Shown here: one piece after another, positions 10,548 to 21,331 of the stretch
Layout of the letters: every line of letters begins with the position of its first letter
How positions within the stretch are numbered: position 1 is the first letter of the stretch
Assembly (NCBI GenBank): GCA_000727475.1
Contig: KL647301.1
Span: 1,761,055-1,825,054 of the forward strand
DNA length: 64,000 nucleotides
From: Sarcocystis neurona
Lineage: Eukaryota; Apicomplexa; Conoidasida; Eucoccidiorida; Sarcocystidae
Reading direction: 5' to 3'
The notes under the pieces: model-generated
Database searches by the model: none
The model's input: only the letters and a program-made list of their open reading frames with translations
Told to the model about the DNA's origin: nothing
Made by a program: the position numbers and the translations under genes

Positions 10548-13490
10548 TTACGAAGGCTCGAGGTATCCGGCTCGGACAATCTTGTCTATGGCCGGTTCAT
10601 CCGGCTCGAAAAGCACGTCGTCTTTTTCCATTTTGAACATTCTCAGCCTACTCATTACCGCCTTAATCTTCTGCTTCAAAGGCACTCCCTTCTCAGTAAA
10701 AGCGTGTGATGCAAAGTCACCGTGGCCTGGTCCCCCCCCTCCTCGGTGACCTTGCCGGGCTTTGCCTTCCTCGGCGCCTTCTCCTTGTCCCAGCGCTCCC
10801 GGTGCTCCCCCTGCTACATGCTGACCCTCTCCCGGCTGCTGCGCCTGCAGATCCTGTGGACTGTGAGTTGATCCCCCGGCATACCCCGCAGGCTGCATCG
10901 GCATCTGACTCTGCCCCTGCAGTTGCTGCTGCTGCTGCAGAGGCTGCCCCTGCTGCTGGTCGTGCTGGTTATACGGGCCGGGGGCTTGCACGAAGGGCTG
11001 GCCAAGCGCGGGCTGAGACTGCTGCTGTGGCTGCTGCTGCGTCTGCTGTAGCGGCTGCTGCTGTAGCGGCTGCTGCTGTAGCGGCTGCTGCTGTAGCGGC
11101 TGCTGCTGTAGTGGCTGCTGCAGCTGCAGCTGGAGTTGTGGTGTTGCTTGTGACGCCTGCTGCAAGGTTCCCTGCAGCGGAACCGGCAGCTGTCGTAGCT
11201 GCTGCTGCGGTTGCTGCTGCTGGGGGCCTGCCGCATACATCGTAGGGGAAGACGGCTGCGTGGCTGTCCACTGCGGTACCACGGCTCCAGCAGCGCCTGC
11301 GTTGGCTGCCTGCGCAGGGATTCCGCCGGGTTGCTGCATTCCTGAAAGTTGTGCAGGTGCACTTGAACCAACAGCAACTTGCTGCTGACCCGCCGCCACA
11401 CCCCCCTGCGCAGCTGCTGTTCCTACAGCGGGAGTAGCAACCAGCGTCGGCGGCAAAGGAGCACTGAAAAAGGTTGACGGCTGCTGGGGTGTCGTATAGG
11501 TGGTCGGCGTGCCGTACAGAAGCGGCACTTGAAGCAGCTGAGAGGTCCCCAGTTCTGCACCCTGCTGCAGAAGAGAGGAAGCGGGAGTTCCACTGCGGCT
11601 CCCGGCGTCGTTACCAACGTGAAAACTTCCACTATGCTGGTTGAAGGCGTCCCGCTGCTCCGCAACAAGCTGCAGGAAAGTTCCTGGTAGAAGCGTTCTA
11701 GACTCGGTCGCAGAAAACTGCGGAAAGGAACCTTGTTCAGCGTTGCCGGAGGAGGAAGAAGACTGGTCTCTACTGTCCTCAGCGCCGCCTTCTTGCGAGT
11801 GGCCATGACTCTTGCCTTTCTTCTTGTGTTTCTTGTGTTTCTCCAGTGGCAGAGCGTTGAGGAGCGCATTGGAAGTGTGAACGACCGTACTGGGCTCGAC
11901 CTCCTGCATCAAAGCCTGCATTTTCTCGAAACGAAATTTGTAGAAGTCTTTGTGGACTTCAATCGCGCGGTCAGCAAAGCCGCCCTCCTCCAGAAGCGCC
12001 TTCACGAATTTCGAAAACGCTGACACCGCATCAATAAACGCCTTCACCGTTGCCTGGTCGTGGCCGTCTGTGTTCACACGGACAATCAACGTGTTGTCCC
12101 CAGATAGCACACTGGAGCCCAACTCCGCTTTTTTCCCCTCTCCCAAGCTGCACAAAATTGCTACTTGTTGCGTACGCCGTAGCTGCAGCGCATCCCGGAG
12201 CTCGAGACTGTTGAAAGCATTTAGTCCTTCGACGGCTGCAGCTTTGAAATCGGTTAGCAGCTGCGCGGCCGCGGAGTACGCCGACGACAGGGCGCTGTCC
12301 AGCACGCCACTATCTATCACTTGCTGGTACTGCCGTATTAAGATCCCCAGCAGCCCGCCTCTGGCTGCAAGCGCAAGACTGTGTTCTGCCTTGTCCTGTA
12401 CAGGCTCGGCAGTCAGCGACGTTTCGGCGCCTCCGGTCGTTACGCTGGCAGCTTCGTCGGCGTGCGGCAAGCCCAACCAGCCCTGTGAAAGCGTATGAGA
12501 CATAGCCATCGCAGCCAGACAGTTGCGATCATCAAGAAACTTCTCAATCAAGCGCTCGTATTTTTCGCCACCACAGGGCATACTGCCCCCGAAGGTTTCG
12601 CCGCCACCGGAGTCTTTTGCAGCAGGTACGCGGCAAACCTGCTCAGAGCCGCGAGAAGCTGCGCACAGTTCCTTGTTAGTCATGCGTCTCAACAACACAT
12701 CCTTCAGCTTGAGCCACTGCTGAGACGTAGCCATCAGGGAAGTGGAATCTCCAGAAAAGTCACCTTCCAGCATTGCCTGCACAGCACTTTGCGCGGCGCA
12801 CTCGTCTTCTTCCGCCTGCTCTTCTTGTGTCAACACTGTGTCTTCTTCTTCGTCACTCTCTTCCTCGCCGGTGGAATTGCTATCTCCAGGCTGTAGAACC
12901 CCGCTGGTGGCTCCATGCTTCATATGATGTGTGTGCCCAGTGCCCAGCCTGACTCGGGTTGCCGACGCAAGGATGAGCGACGGAAACGGCGCAGATATGA
13001 AATTGAGAAGAGCGGATCGCGTGTCACTACGCGAATCGGAGAGGTTGCGTCTCGAAGGCTCTGGTGACGAGCGGCCGCGTTTTCGAACTACTGTCTTACT
13101 CACAGAGGGAGAGGATGATGGAGCAGCAACCCGCGTGCATGAAGGAAGCTGATGATAGAGGAACGGTGAAAAGAAAGAAAATGTGGGGAAAGGAAGTGAG
13201 GGCATAGAGACAGCGTATGGTGACAGAATGTGTCCTTTTTCATAGTCGCGCGCTTGGGAAGTCATTGACTCAGAAGACAACCAGAATTTCCCAAAATGGG
13301 ACCTGTTTCCCAACGTCTCCGTTGCGCTGTTGATGCGCACAGTCGCATGGGGGGCTTGAGCGTCCGGACGTGCACACAATAACTGTATAAGGAAAAGCAG
13401 TACCAACGCGGCACGCGACGCGAGCGCGAGGCTCTGCGAGCCGCGCTTTATCGGCCACACCCGGAGAAGGTCGTTCATGCTGCCATCCAT
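10548..13490 (-). CDS. Probable secreted Gln-rich protein, 980 aa
   Basis: A single uninterrupted minus-strand frame. Residues 27-39 form a hydrophobic core (AALVLLFLIQLLC) ahead of ARPDAQA, which fits a signal peptide, although the N-region is long (about 26 residues). An acidic stretch (EEESDEEEDT) lies near residue 210. Residues about 215-540 look globular and mostly helical with several Cys. A very basic His/Lys run (EKHKKHKKKGKSHGH) lies near 550. Residues about 755-855 are a Gln-rich array built from five near-identical LQQQP units plus flanking Q runs. The tail is Gly-rich and then basic-acidic (KIKAVMSRLRMFKMEKDD). I do not recognise the family; secretion suggests a surface, secretory-organelle or wall protein, but that is inference. 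A pyrimidine-rich stretch ending in catcag, just before 13148, resembles an intron 3' end, so residues near 60-115 may in fact be intronic. The ATG at 13490 is the most upstream; one at 13478 is an alternative. Confidence 0.7.
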   Translation of the reverse strand: MDGSMNDLLRVWPIKRGSQSLALASRAALVLLFLIQLLCARPDAQAPHATVRINSATETLGNRSHFGKFWLSSESMTSQARDYEKGHILSPYAVSMPSLPFPTFSFFSPFLYHQLPSCTRVAAPSSSPSVSKTVVRKRGRSSPEPSRRNLSDSRSDTRSALLNFISAPFPSLILASATRVRLGTGHTHHMKHGATSGVLQPGDSNSTGEEESDEEEDTVLTQEEQAEEDECAAQSAVQAMLEGDFSGDSTSLMATSQQWLKLKDVLLRRMTNKELCAASRGSEQVCRVPAAKDSGGGETFGGSMPCGGEKYERLIEKFLDDRNCLAAMAMSHTLSQGWLGLPHADEAASVTTGGAETSLTAEPVQDKAEHSLALAARGGLLGILIRQYQQVIDSGVLDSALSSAYSAAAQLLTDFKAAAVEGLNAFNSLELRDALQLRRTQQVAILCSLGEGKKAELGSSVLSGDNTLIVRVNTDGHDQATVKAFIDAVSAFSKFVKALLEEGGFADRAIEVHKDFYKFRFEKMQALMQEVEPSTVVHTSNALLNALPLEKHKKHKKKGKSHGHSQEGGAEDSRDQSSSSSGNAEQGSFPQFSATESRTLLPGTFLQLVAEQRDAFNQHSGSFHVGNDAGSRSGTPASSLLQQGAELGTSQLLQVPLLYGTPTTYTTPQQPSTFFSAPLPPTLVATPAVGTAAAQGGVAAGQQQVAVGSSAPAQLSGMQQPGGIPAQAANAGAAGAVVPQWTATQPSSPTMYAAGPQQQQPQQQLRQLPVPLQGTLQQASQATPQLQLQLQQPLQQQPLQQQPLQQQPLQQQPLQQTQQQPQQQSQPALGQPFVQAPGPYNQHDQQQGQPLQQQQQLQGQSQMPMQPAGYAGGSTHSPQDLQAQQPGEGQHVAGGAPGALGQGEGAEEGKARQGHRGGGGPGHGDFASHAFTEKGVPLKQKIKAVMSRLRMFKMEKDDVLFEPDEPAIDKIVRAGYLEPS
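10915..11225. repeat. CTG/CAG coding array (poly-Gln)
   Basis: Repeated ctgctgctgtagcggctg units on the plus strand, read as CAG/CAA/CCG codons on the minus strand. The near-identical 18-base unit encoding LQQQP(L)Q occurs about five times at 11045-11115. It lies within the coding frame of the secreted Gln-rich protein. Confidence 0.9.
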
Positions 13491-14628
13491 AGAAGAGAAA
13501 CCGTCTTCAGGGTCGGCACCTCCACGTAGACATCCCCCAGCCGCACACGAAGCAGCTCCTCGCTGGGGGGAACAAGGGGAGGGGGCGTATGACTACGCCG
13601 CCCAGCAAAGTCCATGCGTACTATGTGAGCACACGCATACGCAGGTACAGAGTCAAGCCGGACTCCCGAAGGTGCGGAGGAAGAGCTCAAAGCGATAACG
13701 TCGAACAATTACGGAGGGCCGGCGGGCAGTAACCTAGTCGTTGTATGATTATTCCCCGTGAGTGCCGTTCCAGGAGACAAGTGCAGCGGGGCACTGTAGA
13801 AAGGTTCGCGCCTGCTTTCTGTACGAATCCTCCTCGTGTTCGGGACACATGTCACACGTAGGTGGAGGAACAAGTACAAAACAGCAACAGAAACAATTAC
13901 CGAACGTCCTGTCACGCTCAGAATCGCCCGCGTCGCCAACCTCTGCGGGCAGGGCTGATGATCATGCACGTGGTTATACGGACGGCGGTTCTTCACGCAC
14001 AAACGTGCCGATCGAAGAGAAGTAGCAGAGCAAAAAATGAATTCCTGCATCCCTCCAGTACACTCAGGTCAGGCACCTCTGAGAGGTCGTCCTCCCGCCC
14101 ATTAGTCTCACAGTTCAGCTACGGTAAAATACAAGCATCATGCAAGTGAAGAAGCCCGAAACGCCGACCACGCATACATGGACCATGATTAACAGTTCTC
14201 CAGTTTTCACAATTCAACATTTGAGGGGTAGAGGCAAACACTTCACCCGGTGGCTCTCTACGTACCATGTGAATATATGTAATCGAGTTCAGTGGTCTAT
14301 TCGAGGGAAGCGACGATGTCAAAACTTCCCGTCTCTGCTTCGCCTGGCGATCATCGGGCCACGCACATCCCCCAAAGCTTGATCCTGTCTCGCATACAAA
14401 CGTAAACAAAAAAGTGTCCCGCAGCCCAAAATGAGCACTGCTTTCGGTCTGCGTTCCTCACAGAGTCCAGCGGATGCATGAAAAAAATCGAGCTCTTTAC
14501 AACTAGCCGTCAGTGAGCCGGAAGAAAGCTACATCGTGGCCAAGCAAATGCCTCTATGCGACTGTACAAAATAAGGAGATTTTCACTGAAGAGAAAAGCA
14601 GTCCCAGTAATGCTGCTTCGAACGTCCC

Positions 14629-15366
14629 TTAACAAATGCAGCTGCGAAGTGCCATTGTACGAATACAGATGGATCGACTAAAGGTCAGCGTCTCTATTGG
14701 CGTATAAACCCTTGTACCAGTGTTGGCGGTAGCCATAGCGCGCTGCGCAGCCGCGTAGCCGCCAGTGCGAGCCGGGAGTGATTCCTTCCGATGATGTGTG
14801 GGTGAGCGCACAGACAGAAAAAGAGACAAAAGTCTGCTCGCTGCTGGTGTTCTCGTTGGAGGCAAGGAATTTCGAAATGCGCCTTCAACCTCAATGGCAC
14901 TTACATGCCTCTGCCACGATACGGCCTTCTGTGTCCCCTTATCCCGGAAGTTCCATCCGCCTGAGCAGTCGTGGCTAGTTGCGGTGGCGACAGCGGAAGT
15001 TCCGCGATACCGCCGCGCTCTCTCCTCCAGCGGTACGGCGGCTGTTCCACTAGCGGCTGCTTTCTCCGCCCGTGAGGTCGCCGTGTTTAGATAGTACAAG
15101 TTGTCGCTGTTGCATAGATCAGCTGTTTGTTGACCGACTAAACCTGTCATACTTTTTGGTGAGAAATGTAGGAGATTGTGACCTTCAGAAGCTTCGTTGC
15201 CACTCCACCTATGAAACGATTTCCTGTAGTGAATCTGCGGGCGCGCCATGACCGACGCCGGGTGCCGATACGGAGTGCAGCCATCCACCAGACCAGTATG
15301 TACGGCGGGAGGAAGCGTGAAATCAGCCCCCCGTGGAAGGAGCACGAAATACAAGAGCAAGGGCAC
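14629..15366 (-). CDS. Uncharacterised 245-codon reading frame
   Basis: An unbroken minus-strand frame in DNA without low-complexity repeats, where chance frames this long are uncommon. The N-terminus is hydrophobic (MPLLLYFVLLP), which could be a weak signal sequence. The middle contains Asn/Tyr/Ala-rich sequence (CNSDNLYYLNTATSRAEKAA), and the C-terminal half is basic with scattered Arg and Thr. I recognise no domain. It could be one exon of a larger gene, a decayed gene or a chance frame; a shorter 142-codon frame overlaps it on the plus strand. Confidence 0.3.
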   Translation of the reverse strand: MPLLLYFVLLPRGADFTLPPAVHTGLVDGCTPYRHPASVMARPQIHYRKSFHRWSGNEASEGHNLLHFSPKSMTGLVGQQTADLCNSDNLYYLNTATSRAEKAAASGTAAVPLEERARRYRGTSAVATATSHDCSGGWNFRDKGTQKAVSWQRHVSAIEVEGAFRNSLPPTRTPAASRLLSLFLSVRSPTHHRKESLPARTGGYAAAQRAMATANTGTRVYTPIETLTFSRSICIRTMALRSCIC

Positions 15367-18300
15367 TGCCGGAAGTCGTTCCGTGGACGCAAGGTCGTGA
15401 GCGGCGATCGGGGGGGATCCGCAGTATTGTCCCTAACAACGCGAAGATACACTGCAGCCCAGGAGCCGCTACAGAGGACCCAGAAGTTGGTACGTGCAGA
15501 AATACTATTGCGGTCACCGCCTCGTACGGACGGAACAAACCGTCATACTAACGATGCGCAAACTGAAATCAAAGCCCGACTCAACATCGTAGGCATTCTT
15601 GCGTGAGAAGCACCATGTCTGGGACGCAGGCCAACCCTACAACCAGACATCCACAGCTAGAACATGACAGCAGTCGCAGTTTACGCGTGCCACAAGTGAA
15701 GCAGCTTGAATGCACGAACCTGAAAGCACGATTCCAATCGCACTCCTACTAGCGAAGCCGTTTTTGAGACCTAGGCTAGTCGTGTATCCGTGGCGCGCGG
15801 CTACGGATATGCAGCTGTGCAGTTTCCTGGGCAGTACGCACAGCAGTTGCGCATCATTAATCCGTCCTGTGGCGAGCGAATCCGTCTCAAAGGCGATACA
15901 CAAGCGTTCCACCGGAACCAGCTCCGTAGCTACACTAGAATATCCCGTTTTCCGTCACCAGCGGATTCGGAGCGCAACCAGCTGCACACCACATCAAGGA
16001 AACCGCCTCCAAGGGGTCGTCCTGCAGCTGTCCCCACGCTGACAAAGGCGTACTTTGTACGGCCCACAAGTATAGACACCGTTTAATTAAGCAAGCAGAG
16101 GTGTGCACGAAGCAGCTGAACGGTCCAGCATCGCCGGTAGACGTACTCAGGGTGGACTACCATCAGCAATACGGAAGGATCGAGCGTGTGCGTACCCGAA
16201 TGTGGGACGTACGAGCGCTCCCCGGGTGCAGCACACCTGTGGAGCCGGACGACTGCCGGAATACACGTTCACGGTGAACAACAAGTGTTACATGTAAAGG
16301 ACTGGAAGATGGGGAGCTACTAGCTACGGGGGCATATGTGGCGTAGCTTACGCTCCAGACCTGCGGGTCAGTTGTGCAGACATATCTTGTGGCTTGCAGC
16401 TTGGGGACGGCTGCAAGTGAAGTTGTTAACTATTTGGGGTGTACGGTTCTATGTAGGTGCGTGAGCCCTAAAGTTTGCCGTAGAGCACAATCATTCACAA
16501 CTACTTCGCATCCGCCTGACGCTATGGCTTTCGTGTTTAGCTTTTTCCTGTCACCGTTGACAGGGGTGCTGCCGACGGACGAGCGCCGCAGTCACACAGC
16601 ATTGTGACAGATGAGGCATCGCGGGTCTAGTCTGGGAGCACACTTAACTTACAGGGAGATTTTAAGTAGTACTTTGTAGCGTCCCATGAGCAAATAATGG
16701 TGTACACATTTCATGTTCGACTGCGACCTCTGCAGCTAACTTCAGTATCCCCGCTTGTCACGGAAGACTGGGACGTTGGACCGGCCTTTTTCAGGTACAC
16801 AACCGAACTCGCGGGTTGGATAAGGGTTACCAGCCCGAATAAGCGATTTAGTGGCGACTTCACCTGAAAAGTGCGGTAGCTTTATTCCGGTACTGGAACG
16901 CTTAGGAAGCAGCTCATCAGCTCGAAGCAGCTCATCAGCCTAGTCGTTTACCTTCATTGTGACTCAATGTCGCATGCAAGTCGCTTTTGAGTCTCCGTGG
17001 AAATTTATTTCGGGCAATAGGATGCGCGAACAGTCGTCACACTGATGCTGCTTCTTTGCGCGGTATACAGGCTTCACTGCTCTGCGCTGAAACGGGGAGA
17101 GTTGTGTGTTAGACTCTCTTCGGTCATGGGTGCGGGCGCAGTCTGGCAACTTTTGAGACAGCAGCTGTTCGTAGCGACCCGGGTGCACCGTGCTGATGCG
17201 ATGCTCGCATCTTGGATCGCTCTGCAGGCGCGCAGTTCAGGACAAGGAAACCAAAGGACAGGTTACGAAGTCGAAGACTTTTTTGTCGCCTTGCGTTGTG
17301 TGCGGACTGGACAATACAACGAATTGACTACCTTTCGTTTCTCCTTAAAGCAAGATGGCCGTTGTGCGGCCTCTGACGAATGCTACAGGTAGGTGGAGGT
17401 GTGCTCATCATGTATCATTATCTTTATTGTACGTGTAGAGTAATTATTTGGATAACAATCTCACCATGTCCAGCCTTCTCTATGGGGGTTGGCGGGTTAG
17501 AAGGAAAAGGTTCCGGTACACAGTGAAATACACAGCAGTGTCGCACTTTAAACAGAGCACTACATCGAAGTCAGTGTCTACACTCCATTGTGAGTGGCGC
17601 CGTGTAGCTCAGCCGGTGCCTTTGTGTGTATGTATGCACGCGGTTTACGCTACACCTTATAATAATCACGGCACTCTACCGACACACCTGCATCACGTTT
17701 CCGTATGTACACACTGTCATTTAGGCACCTTTTCCTGGGGGAAAATGGAACACAGCCGCCCTTAACTAGAAAAGAAGCAAGAAGCGTAAAAGCCAGAGGG
17801 ACCACCCGGTTCACCGTGGCACTGTGGCGCAGTACGATTGACTGTGTGTGGACACAACCAATTGTCCGTCGCATCTTCGTCCACCGACAGAGCATCAAAG
17901 ACAGCCAGCTTGCCCAGAAGGCACCGACAGCATCTAAAGAGCAAGTCAGCTTGGTAGGAAGAGGCCGACAGCACTTACCCATGTTACCTGTGAGCCTCTG
18001 CAATTGCCAGGGTTTGTGCGTGCCCGCTTTCGCTCTTGCATGCTCCCCAGTCGGTAATACCGGGAAACAGAAACACTGATGCACACACGAGGGAAAAATG
18101 GCATTAACGGCGCCATGCAGATGAGCAGTGTAACACACTTCTGGTAAGTATACGATGAATAGAACGTACACCCGTGTTTACACGTGTGATGAAACAGGAG
18201 ATCACTGGAGAGAGGCTCTACGTGATCTTTTACGTTTGACATGCAAGGTGCACCAGATTTATGCATGCGGCAGTTGGAGCTTAGCGTCGTTTCGGTGCAC

Positions 18301-19526
18301 GATTTGAAGCGGTGAGCTGAGGTCAGTCGGCGTGATCTGTCTGCCCTCAGCCATGTGCCCTGCACCTTGTCTGGAAGTGTCACTTTCACCTTAAGGATCT
18401 AGGCTCAGAGTAGAGCTGGTTAAGTCGTGCGGATTATTTCATTATCCCTTGAATGGGGACGGGGCAGCGTGATCCTCAGTCCTCCAAATTTTGCCACACG
18501 AACGCGCTACATAAGCACAAAATTTATGCGTATGCGGGACCCTAATCGGAAACATGTGCAGTCACGCCGTATCTACAGTCGTAGAAACGCATAGTCAGGA
18601 AGTGAAAGTCAACACTGTACACAAGTAGGACTTTGCCCGGGCCAGGCTGCTTGAGGAGTTGAAAGCTCAGCATAGCATTGACTGCAATACAGTGCAAGCC
18701 TGCTTTCTTTTGGAGGGCACGCTACAAGTGAAAAGTCTCCTCCATTGAACTACGGAGGTTAGAGTGATAGGGAAGCAGAAGGAATTATACGAGCCCGCGT
18801 ATGATCTCAGGGAGGGCGTCCTGCATATACGGGCAAGCCTCCATGGACATGCGCGAATACAAGACAGCGGGAGGGTGGAGCGCTCACCTACAACGTGTAG
18901 AGAGGCTTTGCACGCGCAGTACGAACACGCGTAGTCGTCCAGGACGGCAACACGTTTTAGCGACGGGGTTCAGGAACACGAACTGCTTCAGGGAAAATGG
19001 GGCGTGCCTTGTGTATTCAAGTTGAGACGATGGTTCGCAATGTGTGACGCCCTTCGCGAGCATGGCTTTGGTGGATGCCGACAAAATCAAGGGTCACTTG
19101 ATCAAAACAGAGTTAGATCAGCAACGTGCAGTAGGTTTCCTTTTAGTAGAGGCTAAAGCCTCGTTGCACAATTCTACTGCCGGGTTCGTCACAGTGAATG
19201 CAGGATCTGTTTCACACTGAAAATTCAGGCGACCACGTTGCTGGTAGAAAGCAGCGAGGTCAGTGCGCTTTCACCACTGTAGACTACGACGGGATATAAG
19301 AACGTCTTCAAATATTCTTAATGTAGAAGACGGTGATCCTGGATAGCGACAGAGCCATTCGGCGTCGACTGGTTTGAAATAATGGTGCGCTTCATGATGC
19401 ATCCGTGACCTACACCTGGACCACAGCTCCGCTTGCACCGTCCACGACCCATTACGAAAATCTACGTTCTCCACACGAAGGCCGCTATGTAAGTGTACCT
19501 CCGGCGCCTTTGTGCGCCCTTTCTAA

Positions 19527-19722
19527 CGCCAGTACTCTACGACTTCCAGCACTTACGTGCAGTCATATGTACAACGTGAGCGCTCACACATCTACGCACA
19601 CGTGTGCGCGTACCGTTCCACCGCCAGTGCTCTACGACTTCCAGCACTTACGTGCAGTCATATGTACAACTCGAGAACGTGAGCACTCATGCATCTACGC
19701 ACACGTGTGCCCGTACCGTTCC
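19527..19722. repeat. Tandem duplication, about 95-bp unit
   Basis: The unit beginning cgccagtRctctacgacttc occurs at 19527 and again at 19622. Both copies end near cgtaccgttcc. The second copy carries about 8 extra bases (ctcgagaa) and a few substitutions. Confidence 0.9.
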
Positions 19723-21331
19723 CCGTGTGGTGTCACCCGTGCACTTCGGGCCTACAGTAGCCGTGGTACGTCGCCCTCGTAGGACGTCAAGCCACCCCCT
19801 TCGAAACTCTTGCTCGACGTATCTCGCGTTGGAATCCTGCAGTGTGTCCTTCGAAGTACAACACTTTTACAGGAAACAGAATCACCACCAGATCTGTACA
19901 GCACGTCGAAGGTACGTACGATGCCACAACCGCGCATCGATTATCACAAGCGCGTGGTCTGCATGAGGGCCACTGGCGCCTACCTTCCATGTAGAGGCGT
20001 TACGACCCCACATGAGCAAGATCCCCTACGAGCAAAGCAAACGTCTTTTACACGGAAGCCGTGGTGCCGTCGCTGCGCTACGTAAGAAGAAGCTATACAG
20101 GCGATTCTCTGAGATGGGCGCGTTCAGGGTTGTAAAGGCGATGAATGCAGTCTCTCTCCACATTCAAATAGGTACTCTGGCCAACCTCTGAAACTTGTCC
20201 CTGTCAAAACTGGCGTCTGTTACGTGTAGTACAGAAGCCCTATGTCGTCGCAGGCGACTTACGTGTCAGTCCGCGTCAATCACATCCATGTGTATTTTTA
20301 TCGTGTACGCAACTCTATGCGGACGGGTATGGATTGTACGTATGTGTGTATATGTGCCTACGCGTGGACAAACACTTACCTGGTATTCATCACTACCGCA
20401 CTTCGGTGCGTTATTCTGCAAGGCTACACTTCCGCCGTCACGCGGCGGACAGAAAAAGGTATCCTTTTTGGCTGACGCACGCGCAGGGCCCCACACACGC
20501 CGAATGTACATTCGCGCTGCTCAGCCGCAGGGCTCAGTATCTTAGCCAAACTCTTGCAGCACTTCCTCATTCCGCAACCGGCTTTCAAGCACCCAGATCT
20601 AATACTACAGTCCTGCTTCGATAAGTAATGTTCACCGTGGGACTGTGTCGTAAACCCTTTCTGGTGCATATATTTACTTAATCGGTATGCACACGCGGTG
20701 CGCACGTGTACACAATACGCACTGTTCGTGCACATCCCGAAGTCTTCATATTCACTGCGGTATCACGATCCATATATGTAGTCACATGCGCATGCAGATT
20801 CGTAGGGACTGTTCCCACTGTGTCTTTCCGCGTGTTCCAGCGCTCACATGCAGCGCAGCGGGCACACCTGTTCTCTTCTTGGAATTTACTGCTTGACGCC
20901 CTACAAGGAGTGAAATACTCTGGACACGAGTGTCAGTCAACGTGTCGTCCAACTTCACAGTCCTATTCCCCTCGCGGTGCCAACAAAGCGCCAAATGATG
21001 ACAACATTTGCGTCCCCCTGTCGCACTTTCTGTCTGGTGTCCAAAAGCGGCACCGACAATGACTTTGAAGCACTCGAATGTGCTTACAGTCACTGTCACT
21101 CCTCACCGACTCCGCTCTCCTCCGGATACGCGTATCCCTTCCTCGGAGTGGAGGCAGTGTTGCAAGTGGGCAGGTAATAGACGAGTTGGTGGTGACGTCA
21201 GATGTTTGGTAGCTGCTGGATCCTCACTCGTGCACATCCGTCTTCAGCTCTACAAAGGCTTAACGAAATGAGGAGTGAAGCCAACACAGCTGTAGACCTC
21301 TGGTGCTGTGTTGTGTTTGAAGGTAGCCCGT

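Noticed and set aside
10706..11245. Ala/Pro/Val-rich plus-strand frame of 179 codons
   Set aside because: Antisense to the poly-Gln region of the 980-codon minus-strand gene.
17602..17675. tRNA-like segment: a good A-box-like tagctcagccgg, with gccgtg and cacggc ends 74 bases apart
   Set aside because: No B box (GGTTCGA-like) and no fitting D-stem or T-arm can be drawn, so the match is probably coincidental.
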